Assembly (NCBI GenBank): GCA_963281155.1
Contig: CAUJLY010000006.1
Span: forward strand, 3,658,001-3,722,000
Source: Rhabditophanes sp. KR3021
Lineage: Eukaryota > Nematoda > Chromadorea > Rhabditida > Alloionematidae
Reading direction: 5' to 3'
DNA: 64,000 nucleotides
The stretch's first letter is position 1; every line of letters begins with the position of its first letter. Below are positions 1 to 10,560 of the stretch, in pieces. Below the pieces are notes generated by a model that worked only from the letters and a program-made list of their open reading frames with translations, made no database searches and was not told the origin of the DNA. A program made the position numbers and the translations under genes.

Positions 1-2188
1 ATAGATTAATTTATATAAAATACTACATCGCAGCGAGTCTCTTTTTCATTTTTTTATATATTTTAACCTTATTTTTTTCGAAATGCATTTCCTTTATAAA
101 AAATGACCGTACGTTATATTTAAGAAATATATTTGCTAAACTTAAATGCCAAATGACATTTGCTTTTAACCATTTTAAATTTTATTATTTTATCGCCCAC
201 ACACAGCCAAAAACATAAAGAACTACTATTAAAAAGTACCGGAAATAGATAAAATGCTTTTCTTTTATCTTGTATAATAGGAGGCATGTTGGCGTCGAAC
301 ATGACTCAGACCCAAAAAATAAATAAATTTTTGGTTTTTGTAATATATTGTTTTCTACCAAAATACCTTGTAAAATGCTTGACAGAATAAATTATGATAA
401 TATATATTTTGATAAATAATATTTATACTATGTCCGTAAGTATGGGGTTTGAAAGTACTAGCAGATAATAATAAATTCCATTCATGATTTGAATTAAAAG
501 AAAAAAATTATGTATTGATAAATATACAAACTATCTATGAATAGATAGTATTTGTATTAAATTGAAAAACGTTATCCATTATAAACCAAATTCAAGATGA
601 TATATTTTATGATGACCATAATTTAGTAGACATCTATTCATTTATAATTTTTTACATACTTTTACAATTGTGCAGTGGCATTCAATTTGTTTTGACTACT
701 ATATTTGCCGCCACTTTTGCACCGCAACAAACTGACATAATATTCATTATCATAGTATTCTTTCGATCTCTTATAACTGTGTTGTGCCTCCCTTTCTTTT
801 TTACAATTTTGCCTTTTGAAAAGAATAAACTTTGTTCGTCATGGTCCAAATACGTTGCCCGTTTTGAAAGACCTTCCTGCTTTACTTTCAGACTCACATT
901 TTAAACCTATCCTTTTTATATATAAATATCATAGTATTATTACGTCCAGCTAATAAAAATATGAAACTACAAACTAAAGTAGGTCTACTACTACTTTTGT
1001 ATGGAAGTATCTATTAAATAAATGTAAAGACCTAAATTTGCGGATCACAAAATTAATGCAAATCATTCATTCATTGTCTGTTTTGTTCTTTAAACAATTA
1101 AAAATTTCCTCAAAATCGGGGGCGTAAAATGGTAAGAATATGACATATGTCTCACGGTCTTATAAGCACTAAGAAAATAGTAGCTCTTATTTCTCGTGAG
1201 ACTTTATCACAATAATAAAGAAATTGTTTTATGAAAGATGGCAAGACTTTCAATAATACTCCTTCTCATACAACAAAAACATGGATGAGTGTTTTTATAT
1301 TTTGAACAAAAAAAATTGTTTCACAGCTTATTCATTCTTTTAACTTATTTAATAAACTTAAATTTTCTGTAAATTAAATAAGTTATTGTAATAAGTTTTG
1401 ACATCAAATGGTTATACATTATTATATACATATCTTTTTAATATAATTTATATGATAATGCGAAACTCCCTCCGCCTTTACATAAAATTTATTTTTTACA
1501 ATGCACATAATTTGTTACCCTCTTTTCATCATGATTATATTTTTGCATGATGTGTAATGCTACTTTACATTACGTCCAAATAAGTCACAATTTTGGTGCC
1601 ACCAATGTCCAACGATTATCTAATATTTTTTGCTTTTGTATATAGCTGCCATGCATCCTCATCAGTTCGTCTTTTATTTAACTTCAAAAGGTTTAAATTT
1701 CAAATTTTATTCGGAATATAATTTTCATTAACATTTCCATCTAAGATATATAGTGTTCGATCTACTTCATACGTACATTCATTACTTAAAATGCCATTAG
1801 CTTTTTTATTAATTACATAACCATAAAAGTGAGTTTTTTCATTTTATTATTTTGCACATGTAATTGATATAAATTGAAAACTAAGTCATTTTTATCTGGA
1901 TTAGGTTGTATAGTCTGCAAATTATTTATACATTTTATACTCTTCCTTTATGTGATTAAATTTTTTGTTAAACACGTTTTTCCTTTAAATACTTTGATTT
2001 TCATTCATTCATTCGTTTTGGAGTTTATTTTATCACCAAATATTTTACATAAATTAGATATTTAATTTTTATCTTTTAGAATAATTATTATCAACAATAT
2101 AAAGTAAGCAACTGTATTACACACTGAATATTAGTTAACAAATACCTTATATACTACACATATTTTATTATATTGAAATATATCAATT
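1..2188. other. AT-rich region left of the MAP kinase phosphatase gene
   Basis: No gene could be supported here. Short open frames exist on the minus strand (120-302 and 682-897), but they have no acceptable start or splice context and no recognisable family. A pyrimidine-rich tract ending in AG at 2078-2079 lies about 110 bases before the next start codon and could be a spliced-leader or intron acceptor for the phosphatase gene. Confidence 0.5.
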
Positions 2189-3460
2189 ATGTTGGGATCA
2201 ACTATTTCGACCAACTTAATTAATTCCCAGACATCAACCACAGGTTTATCATCTTTTGCTTGTCAAATTCCAGTGATCTGTGGGAAAGAATTGCTGGAAT
2301 TAATTGACTTTGTTGTTATTCTGGACTGTCGCTCAGATGAAGTAGTCAACAATACATTCATAAATGGAGCTCACTTAATTCGGTTACCTTCTGTGTTTAT
2401 GAGAAGACTCAACAATGGTAGTATTGCTCCACACTCTATTTGCTCAGTTCTCAAAGATGCAGCTGAATCAAGAGTTGTTGTAGTACCAGATTCATTGAGT
2501 GATGATAGCGTTGCTGTTAAAGTAATGACTAATTTGATTAACAATAAATTTGAGGTTTGTGACAAAGTGTGCCTAAATAAATATATATTTTGTATTTTAT
2601 AGGTTTGTTATCTTGGTGACAATGTTCAATCCGTACTTTACCATTATCCACAATTGTCATCCGCTCAAAATCATGACAACTTTGAAAGAGTTTCAACAGG
2701 AAATAACAAAGGGAGTTCCAAATTTGTAGGAAATTTGAATTTAAGTGCTTTAAAAGGACGGGACGATGTTTCTAGTGACGAAAGAAGATTGCTAGAATTG
2801 CATGAGACCTACAAATACTACCCAGCTGCGTGTTTTCCAGTCCAAGTACTTCACCACTTGTATCTTGGAAATGCCGAGACTGCTGCAAATAAGGAATTGC
2901 TCGACAGGCATAACATCAGATATATTATAAATGTAACCAAAGATTTAAGAAATGTATTTGAAAGAGAACCGGATTTCCATTATTACAATATTCCAGTTGA
3001 TGATACTCATTCGCAAAATCTAAAAACTGAATTTTATCGTAAGTCGTTTCAAATTTAACCACATCCTTATAAACCATTATTTTTAGAAGCTTTTCAATTT
3101 ATTAATCAAGCACAAGCTGAAGGATATAACGTTTTAGTGCATTGCTTAGCTGGAATCAGTCGCAGTGTCACAATTTGCTTGGCATATATTATGTATTCAC
3201 GGCATATGTATCTAGAAGATGCATTTGACTTGCTCTTCAAGCAAAACGGTGCTATCGCCCCAAACTTTCATTTCATGGGTCAACTAACTGAATTTGAAAA
3301 AGAACTATTCGGTGACATTCAGAAAACCCCCCAAAGATTGATGAATATGATTGGATCAAATGAACATGGAATCAGTCAAACACCATCCTCTTCATGCAGT
3401 ACAAATTCAGCCCATTCTGCCGTTTCAAATGTATCATCTAGTTCGATGAATGAACGTTAA
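2189..3460 (+). CDS. lip-1: DUSP6-like dual-specificity MAP kinase phosphatase
   Basis: Three exons, 2189-2554, 2603-3038 and 3087-3460, with two 48-nt gt..ag introns, encode 391 aa. Residues about 25-140 form a rhodanese-like (CH2) domain with the kinase-docking motif MRRLNNG (Arg72-Arg73), as in ERK-specific DUSP6/7/9. From about residue 200 comes the catalytic domain (CFPVQVLHHLYLG...), with a likely general-acid Asp in IPVDDTHSQN and the active-site loop HCLAGISRS (Cys287, Arg293). The expected role is dephosphorylation of Thr and Tyr in the activation loop of an ERK-type MAP kinase in the cytoplasm. In C. elegans the corresponding MKP is LIP-1; that orthology is inferred from domain order and docking motif. 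The Ser-rich tail of about 45 residues is probably disordered. The start is the first in-frame ATG after an AT-rich leader. Confidence 0.92.
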
Positions 3461-4793
3461 AAGTCCACTAATCCAAATATATAAGTATTCACAAATTGTA
3501 TAAATATCGCTAAATAATTTTTTACTATTGAATGTTCTGGTTTCGATTGACATAATAACACTTTATTTTTTAACCTTCTATAAATTAAATAATATATTCT
3601 CTACACATTCATACATTTGCCTTTTATTAATCGTTGCCTTGAACGTCTATTAATTTTGGCGTCTCCTACAAAAATAAATAAACAAATACATAAATGATAT
3701 GTCTGACGAGTCACATAAATCGTGCTCTTCCACAATTATTTATACTACTGAATTATACAAATATACTGAATTGATCATTACAAATATACTAAATTGATCT
3801 ATCCTTTGGAGTAATCAGTATATTATACGTAATGCATATGCATATTGTGCATATATTCATAAGTACATATATAATTACTAAATAGTTATCCAATTACTGC
3901 TATTAAATGTGATTTTCTCCATTTGAAATAAAATATTTAAAATTATTAAAATTTATATTAAGTACTTCCGTCGTAATAAATAATTACTTAAATTGTATCC
4001 TTGCTTATAGCTAAATTTAGTCGCAATTATGACATGGATTTACAGAATCGGAGGGGCTTGAGATTAAGTTTTTTAATTCCATATTTGTTTAAAAACAAAG
4101 TTGTTTGTCATATTCGCTTTTGTGTAATGCAATTTTTTGTAAAAGGTTGACGGGGATATTTCATTATTTATGTTTGCACAAATTGTTTTAAATAGTAGAT
4201 AGTAAAGTTACATAAAATAAAAAGAATAAATTTGAGGTATTTCCAAAGAAAGTGAGAACATGGGTGGTTAGTGATTAGTGCACAACGAATAAGTCAATTT
4301 TTCGATATTTTATAATCCAACATCATCAACAATTGTATGTGTATTTTATTTTATTTGCTTCGTATATACACGTCAGTTCTTGGGGTTGCTATGAATGATA
4401 AATACAATTCACAAAAGACCATGTCACCTCAAATTCAACTTAGGTTTGCGCAAAATAGCCCACAAAAGCTACAACAAGCTTTTGATCGTTAGTTATGTTG
4501 TTATCATTATTATTATTAACAAAATTATGTATAACAAAATAAAGAGAGAGGTGTTAATTGAAGTGGTGACTGTCTCTGTAACGAGAAGCTTGTATATTTT
4601 GTGTATTTATCTTTTACATAACTATAACATCTAGTTCAATTTTCTATATCAATCAAATCTTAAAACTCTGATAAAACTTAATGAGACGATCATGACATTA
4701 CTATCTTTCTAATAATTAACCTATATTATTGTTTTGTAACATGATATCAAATTATTTATCATCGTCAATAGTTTATTTATAGATACACATTCG
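3461..4793. other. 3' flank of the phosphatase gene and AT-rich spacer
   Basis: This spacer holds the phosphatase 3' UTR and AT-rich DNA. An AATAAA-type signal lies near 3670. A 79-codon frame at 4395-4634 ends in an Ile/Tyr-rich low-complexity run and is not convincing. An acceptor-like TTTATAG ends at 4782, just before the next gene, so that gene could have an upstream exon or be trans-spliced. Confidence 0.5.
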
Positions 4794-5244
4794 ATGGGTC
4801 TCAAAATGAAAGACATTTCTATCCGTAGGATCAAGCCTACTTTACCAGATATTCCTGTTAAGGAATTAGTTGACATTATTAAACATTGGAATACAGCGTG
4901 GGAGTTCGATGCTTCAATCAGGGTAACAATTTTTACAAATAGTTCCTTTACTAACAACACATATTTAGATTTACGATGAAGGAATCGCTCAATATTTGTT
5001 AACTGATATGTTATCACATTTAAAATTCTACGCAGCTTTGTGTTTGGACAAACCGAGCCTTAAATGCAGCCTAGTACCTGAAGAAGAAGCTCCCATTGAT
5101 TTGTTAGAAGAAAATTATGAAAATCACTTGTCAATCGTTTACAACAGCATTAATGATAATTATGAAAAGCAATTGATTGAAAAGTTGAAGCACACAATGA
5201 GTAAAAGGGGTTTCAGATTTACTGAAACCGAACCACAATCATAA
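4794..5244 (+). CDS. Uncharacterised two-exon protein, 134 aa
   Basis: Exons 4794-4922 and 4969-5244 are joined by a 46-nt intron (gtaaca..tttag) in phase 0. The product starts MGLKMKDISIRRIKPTLPD and contains charged amphipathic segments: IPVKELVDIIKHWNTAWEF, then a Leu-rich stretch with two Cys (FYAALCLDKPSLKCSL), then an acidic and basic helical C-terminus. No signal peptide or membrane span is visible. I do not recognise the family. Codon use and a clean short intron support a real gene. An acceptor-like AG at 4781-4782 leaves an in-frame upstream extension (THS before Met1) possible, so the N-terminus may be incomplete. Confidence 0.65.
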
Positions 5245-5849
5245 ATATACATTAACCAACTGCAACTTAATTATATGTAAAAATATTTTTAAACTAGCAA
5301 ATTTAAATGTTCATATTATTGTATGATATTTATACATAAAAGATTTTAAATTTTGATAAAATTAATTAAATATTTAGTGTGTTATGTGGTATTCAAGTAT
5401 TTAGCTTGACGTTGATTAAACATGCTCAAGTACCTTTTGATATCTTAAGTAACGTAAAACTTTAAGCTGTCACTAAAAATAACACTTTATTTACCTTATC
5501 AATTCCATTTGGTATTTGATTTTAGAATTATATGATAATAAATAATTCGATATGGTATTACGTAAAATGCCTCTCTTTTGATTGAATTGAATAATCTTGA
5601 AAATGATTCATATCTCCCACTATTTACTCAATCAGACATAAGCTTACTATTTGCATCATTTTTCGCCCATTTGCTGCGATCAATTGAACAAATTCGTCAG
5701 CACAAATAAGATGTAAGGACATATCTATAATGGGAATGTTTAATTTATTTTATTGATAGATAAAATGAGACATCAATGATCCTAGGATGGTATAAGAGTG
5801 CATGATTGCTTGCAGAAATCATTGTTAACTTCATCTTTTAATCGCAAGC
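5245..5849. other. Spacer before the galectin-like gene
   Basis: AT-rich sequence with stops in all frames. No gene or RNA was seen. It contains the 3' end of the 134-aa gene and the presumed promoter of the galectin-like gene. Confidence 0.5.
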
Positions 5850-6494
5850 ATGCATTCCGTTTTCAATCCAGTAAGTTTTGTTTTCAATGATATTGATAAT
5901 ATGTTTTAGTGTGTTCCATTTGTTGAGCCTATCTATGAACCTCTTCGTCCAGGATGTAGGATTTATATTCGCGGAAGAATGCACGGGCATCATGAAAGAG
6001 ACTTCTCAATTGAACTTCTCTCCGGTCCAAACATTGTTATGTCTGCAAAATTCCATTTCAATCATCATCATCATCACCATGAAAAAGGACTTTACCTCAA
6101 TAACTACTTGAATGGTTATTGGGGAAGTGAATTGTGGACTCACAATCCAATTCATGCTCATGAACACTTTACTCTAATTATCGAAGTTCACGAAAGCCAC
6201 TACGATCTTATCGTCGATGGCTGTGAAACTGTCAGCTTCCCAAATAGACCACCTTACCATTTTGCGGTTCAAGGTCTTGGGGTAAGAGGAGACGTTCACA
6301 TTGAAGAAATTCAATACGAAAATTTCAGTTGTTATGACAACTGGGGAGGTTCATACGATTTTGGACACTCTGGTTATTATGGGTATGGAACCGATTCATA
6401 TTGCGCTCCAATTTTCCATGAAAATCATCCTCACCGCTATCGTAGCAGAAGCAGAAGCCGCTCCCGCTCATATTCAAGAAGTTGTTCTCGTTAA
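5850..6494 (+). CDS. Galectin-like lectin with His6 run and RS-repeat tail
   Basis: Exon 1 (5850-5870, 7 codons) joins exon 2 (5910-6494) across a 39-nt intron, giving 201 aa. The body has the galectin fold pattern: VPFVEPIYEPLRPGCRIYIRG, then FSIELLSGPNIVMSAKFHFN, then YLNGYWGSE (Trp78, the usual sugar-stacking position), then FTLIIEVHESHYDLIVDG and the closing IEEIQYENF strand. The classical carbohydrate-binding residues are not all present: the HFNPR core is replaced by FHFN followed by six His (residues 59-64). The C-terminus is Tyr/Gly rich, then ends in alternating Arg-Ser (residues about 183-201). No signal peptide is visible, as is normal for galectins. Sugar binding is therefore uncertain. 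An AATAAA lies near 6571. Confidence 0.85.
6063..6080 (+). repeat. In-frame CAT/CAC microsatellite encoding six His
   Basis: Five CAT codons and one CAC codon in a row encode His59-His64 of the galectin-like protein, right after the FHFN strand that normally carries the sugar-binding His/Asn/Arg core. Confidence 0.95.
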
Positions 6495-8856
6495 TCGATG
6501 CTGAGATCAAGTAAAATAAGTAAATACAATATTTTACTCAACTAAAAAATGTTACCTTCTAATACGATCTTTAATAAAATTTTGTATTTCTGTATTTATA
6601 ATACTAGTGTACTATTAAAGGTTTCTCCAAATAAGGATACTAATGAGCATAAAAGATTATCAACAATAGGATGCTTATTTATTCCGCAATTAATGTTTGA
6701 CGCCTACGTTTGATTGCAAATGTACTTCTTACCTCGAATTCCAAAACTCATAATTTTGTCAATGATCAAGTACTTTTATATCATGCCATGAATATTTTAA
6801 AAATTATTGTTAATTGATACATGCATATAATTTTCGAGATCAAATAAGATGTTTACTTATTGTCATTTTGTATGTACAATAATCAAGATTAATAGATACT
6901 GGTCCTTGTCGATTCATTCCCAAAGTAAGCTGATAGACTCCAACTATCGTTTTGTAGTTTTTCAAAAATAGTTTGTTACTGAAAGCCACATAAAGATACC
7001 CTTAGTCAAAAATAGACAAATGGCCAATACTCCTATGGGCAATATCAACACCCAATTTCAACGGCTTGTACTTCAATTTATCTTTAATAAAAAAGTGAAA
7101 GTATAAAGTTGCGTTCCCTAATCACAATAGTGATAAAACTGCTTGCAACAATCCCCTTTTCATCAAGATGCTGAACCTTGATTTGTAGTTAGTAAATTAC
7201 GTCTGTATTTTCAAAAGTTACACTTATTTCAAAGAAAACATTGTCATTGGAGCTCGCGAGACTTGATGTTTAAATAAGCTTCGTCAGTCTTAATGGTAAT
7301 CATCTTTTCAGAGCCAGTACAAGGACCTTTAGCAGAATTCTCCCATTTTCTTTTAAATTGACCGTCATTCGAGCCAACAAACCGGCTTTAATAATGCGAG
7401 TAGTTTCTCTGGAAGGCCCATATGAAATTGACTTGCTAACAACATCCGCTTTTATAAGGATTTTCTTTTCCAAGACCTTGCTAGACATAAAGATCTATGT
7501 ATTGATCATTTGTTCTATCGTCGATTTTGGAAGTCTTAAAAAGATTTTATTCAAGGAATCTTATATATAAAAAAATTACATCAATCCTCCATTTATAGGT
7601 TTGAAAAAATAATCTTGAATAACTTTGAATCTTTCAAATTTTCAAAACAAAATACATACACATAAAAATAAATGCAGTAAATTGGGAAGTATGTGTGATC
7701 CTTCTTTTATTCTTTTGGATGATTAAGTTCAAAATACATTAAACGAAATGAATGAATCTATTTTGAATGGCTTTGACAGTGGTACTTAAATTTACGTATC
7801 CTATATTTGACATAATCTCTCCGAGTTCTGGAGCCTCTTCATAGAATTGAGCATGCTCTATTTAAGGTTAATTATAAATATTCAACAATATTTTTTATAT
7901 AAATATACTGTTGCTCGACAATATATTTTTGCCAGAAGAGTCAACAAATACGACCAAATTTCCTATATGTGTTGCTCATATAATATAAAATTACTCACCA
8001 GTGACTTGTAATTAGTTAGCTGAAAACATTCTAAAATATTTGTTTGACAAAAAATATTTACCATGTTGACCCATCCTGTAGTTAATGTGACTACTTTGGT
8101 GTTTTAAATTGCTAATATTATACACCTCTGACTGTAAGCAAGGTAACAAAACCAAATTACTGCACTGAGAATGCATTTGGTGATATACAATGAGTTATAC
8201 AACGCGTTTATTATATCTTTATTAACACTTTCTAAATAATGCGAATGATAAAGTAGTATCTATTTGAAACACGCACTAGACAAATGCAAAATATTTATGT
8301 GTATAAAAGACATACGTTTATTGAATATTTTCATACTGATAGTTTCAAAATATTGTTTGTTCTTTTTTTATTTCATCACACGTTTATTATTTTTACAAGA
8401 CGTACGTACTTTCCAAAATTAAATTTGTACTGTTTTACAAAGTAGATATAAAATACATAATAAAAGATCATAGCATGTATGTTTTTGTTTTAATAATACC
8501 TAGTGTATAATAAAAAGGCAAAAATTTACTATTAAAAAGGCTTTATTATGAATATTCTAAAAATCATGCAACATTAGAACAGTATTTTTTAACTCCATAA
8601 CATCATTTTTAGCAATTTTTAAATTCTTTGAATTATTAAGAATTTGCTTACTAATATGAGCCAGAATAGTCACAATTTGGTTGCTGTAAACATTTTTTAT
8701 AAGACAAACGTAGTCATTATCTTCATAATAAATGTGAATAACTCAAAAAATCTGTCTTAACTATCGGGTTAATTAATAAATTAACTTCCTTACATATTTT
8801 ATAAAACATTGCAAAACATATTATCCCTACATTTTTACGTTTAATTTAGGACTAAA
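6495..8856. other. Long AT-rich spacer with a possible decayed gene on the minus strand
   Basis: Mostly AT-rich without supportable genes. The part from about 6900 to 7570 is less AT-rich and reads as protein-like fragments on the minus strand in shifting frames; it is listed separately as a possible pseudogene. The remainder, 7570-8856, shows nothing recognisable. Confidence 0.45.
6950..7488 (-). pseudogene. Possible decayed coding remnant, family unknown
   Basis: On the minus strand 7488-7300 opens with ATG and reads 62 codons (KKILIKADVVSKSISYG, then ETTRIIKAGLLARMTVNLK). After a stop, a neighbouring frame continues with MITIKTDEAYLNIKSRELQ. Further down, protein-like stretches such as KVQHLDEKGIVASSFITIV appear between stops and frame changes. 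Base composition is less AT-rich than the flanks. This pattern suggests an old gene broken by several mutations. I cannot name the family, and chance open frames remain possible. Confidence 0.25.
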
Positions 8857-10560
8857 ATGGAAGAACTAGTTAAAACACTTGAAAAACATCAAGATGATAA
8901 TATTAGGAATTGTTGTGAAAGCATTAATAGATGTGGTGAATTAGTTGCAAGTGATGAAAAGTATGCTGATATTTTTAAAAAGTATTCAGCTAAAATAATT
9001 GAAGCTTCATTACCTAAATTTGGTCATAGTGACAAGGAATTAGCCTTCAAATATACTGAAAATGAAAAAAGCTTCATGAGATTCAAATTTGAAACGGAAG
9101 ATGAATTTAAGGAAGTTGTTGATTCTCTATCAAAATATTTATTGGATGATTCTAAGGAGTTATGGATAAACCCAAAGGATTTACTTAATTTTTATGGCGA
9201 TGAAGAATGTATCGATAAGTTGAATGTAATGATAAATTACATATTTTCTAAATCGTTTCATCTTTCAACTATTTGCTTAAATTTGATTGATTTAAAAGGC
9301 GACAATTTTTCACTAACAGACCTTTTCAATGTTTTAACTGTCTACCAAATAGATACAGTCATAATAGACGTTAGTTTTATTGAACCTGAATTTCTTTCAA
9401 AAATACTGACCCAACTGAAAGAAATGGGCACATCAATTTATGATTATTTTCAAAATTTAAGTGAACTAACCCTGCGAATTAATGCCTTGCAACAAGACCT
9501 TAAATTAGATTATGATGCAATTTACCATAATATGAAAAAGCTTGTCTTCGAAAAATTAGAACACATTGAAGTATTCAAAACAATTCTACATATTGAAACA
9601 CAACCAAATTCCTTTACAACATACACATTTTTAGAACATTTTAACTCTCAACAAAATAAAGATCAAACTGAAGTTCATTATATTATGCCAAAATTAAGAA
9701 ATCATCTAAGTTTCCCATCATTTAAGAGGATGGAGAATTTAACCGAACTTACAATTGACTTTATTTATATTTATCAAATTTTATTAACTCATGAATGTCT
9801 AACAATGTTGGAAAGTTTGAAAATGCTAAATGTTCATTATAGTAAGCCTGAGTTGGATAGTGCCAATTATGAGGAGTTTGATGAATTAGTTGATGTAACT
9901 CAAAATCGAATGATACCAAGTATTAATCATCTCAAAAAACTGGAAACACTGAAAATTAATCTTTTGGCTTTACCTGAGAAGAATCACAAGATAATATTTG
10001 ATTGGTTTGTTCTTGAATTACCAAAAACATTGAGGAATATTATTTTGGATGAAGGAGATTTTAAAGGTGGCTATTTAATTGAACCAATTGTACTTGCTTA
10101 CCCCGATATGGAAATACTGAATTTATCTCAATGCAAAATACCTGCTAATACTGATTTGAATATTTTTGCAAAATTAAATAATGCTAAAATCATCACTTTA
10201 CCATGTATTGAACACAGAAAATTTGCCTTTTCTAATGACATCAAAATCCTGGCAATTAATTGCGTTGCTAGAAGTTCTTCACATCACCCGGATCACAAGT
10301 TTCACAATTGGAAAAACGAATTCCTAGACGACCCCAATTCAACTAAAGCCGATCAAATTCATAGATTTGAAGATCATATGAGTCGTGTCGGCAACAATAT
10401 TTCATATAGAATGATTGAGGAAAAATGTACTTGCAGTCGTTTAAAGGCTCCCTTCAAACATACAGTTATCAAATACAATCAAAATGGTTATATTATCAAT
10501 TTCTTTTTAAGTGAAATAACTAATTGGGGAGATGTTATGGAAAATATTAAATTGTTGTAA
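8857..10560 (+). CDS. Intronless orphan protein with degenerate leucine-rich repeats, 567 aa
   Basis: A single uninterrupted frame of 567 codons starts at an ATG preceded by AT-rich DNA. It has no signal peptide and no membrane span. The middle (about residues 145-460) has irregularly spaced LRR-like segments such as LTELTIDFIYIYQILLTHE, LKKLETLKINLLALPE and MEILNLSQCKIPANTD, resembling the LRR halves of nematode F-box/LRR proteins, but no clear F-box is seen at the N-terminus. The C-terminal about 80 residues hold a CTC motif and a basic/aromatic region. Codons are strongly A/T-ending compared with the fatty acid synthase or SLC13 genes in this window. The product is unrecognised and probably belongs to a fast-evolving lineage-specific family. 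A short fragment 3 kb downstream (11824) begins similarly (MEKLVK versus MEELVK). Confidence 0.8.
   Translation: MEELVKTLEKHQDDNIRNCCESINRCGELVASDEKYADIFKKYSAKIIEASLPKFGHSDKELAFKYTENEKSFMRFKFETEDEFKEVVDSLSKYLLDDSKELWINPKDLLNFYGDEECIDKLNVMINYIFSKSFHLSTICLNLIDLKGDNFSLTDLFNVLTVYQIDTVIIDVSFIEPEFLSKILTQLKEMGTSIYDYFQNLSELTLRINALQQDLKLDYDAIYHNMKKLVFEKLEHIEVFKTILHIETQPNSFTTYTFLEHFNSQQNKDQTEVHYIMPKLRNHLSFPSFKRMENLTELTIDFIYIYQILLTHECLTMLESLKMLNVHYSKPELDSANYEEFDELVDVTQNRMIPSINHLKKLETLKINLLALPEKNHKIIFDWFVLELPKTLRNIILDEGDFKGGYLIEPIVLAYPDMEILNLSQCKIPANTDLNIFAKLNNAKIITLPCIEHRKFAFSNDIKILAINCVARSSSHHPDHKFHNWKNEFLDDPNSTKADQIHRFEDHMSRVGNNISYRMIEEKCTCSRLKAPFKHTVIKYNQNGYIINFFLSEITNWGDVMENIKLL

Noticed and set aside
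120..904. Short minus-strand frames (MFDANMPPIIQDK... and SKRATYLDHDEQS...) at the left edge
   Set aside because: The second has no ATG start, the splice context is poor and there is no family match; they could be parts of an edge gene but cannot be supported.
4395..4634. 79-codon plus-strand frame before the 134-aa gene
   Set aside because: It ends in an Ile/Tyr run typical of AT-rich noncoding DNA and does not splice in frame to the downstream gene.
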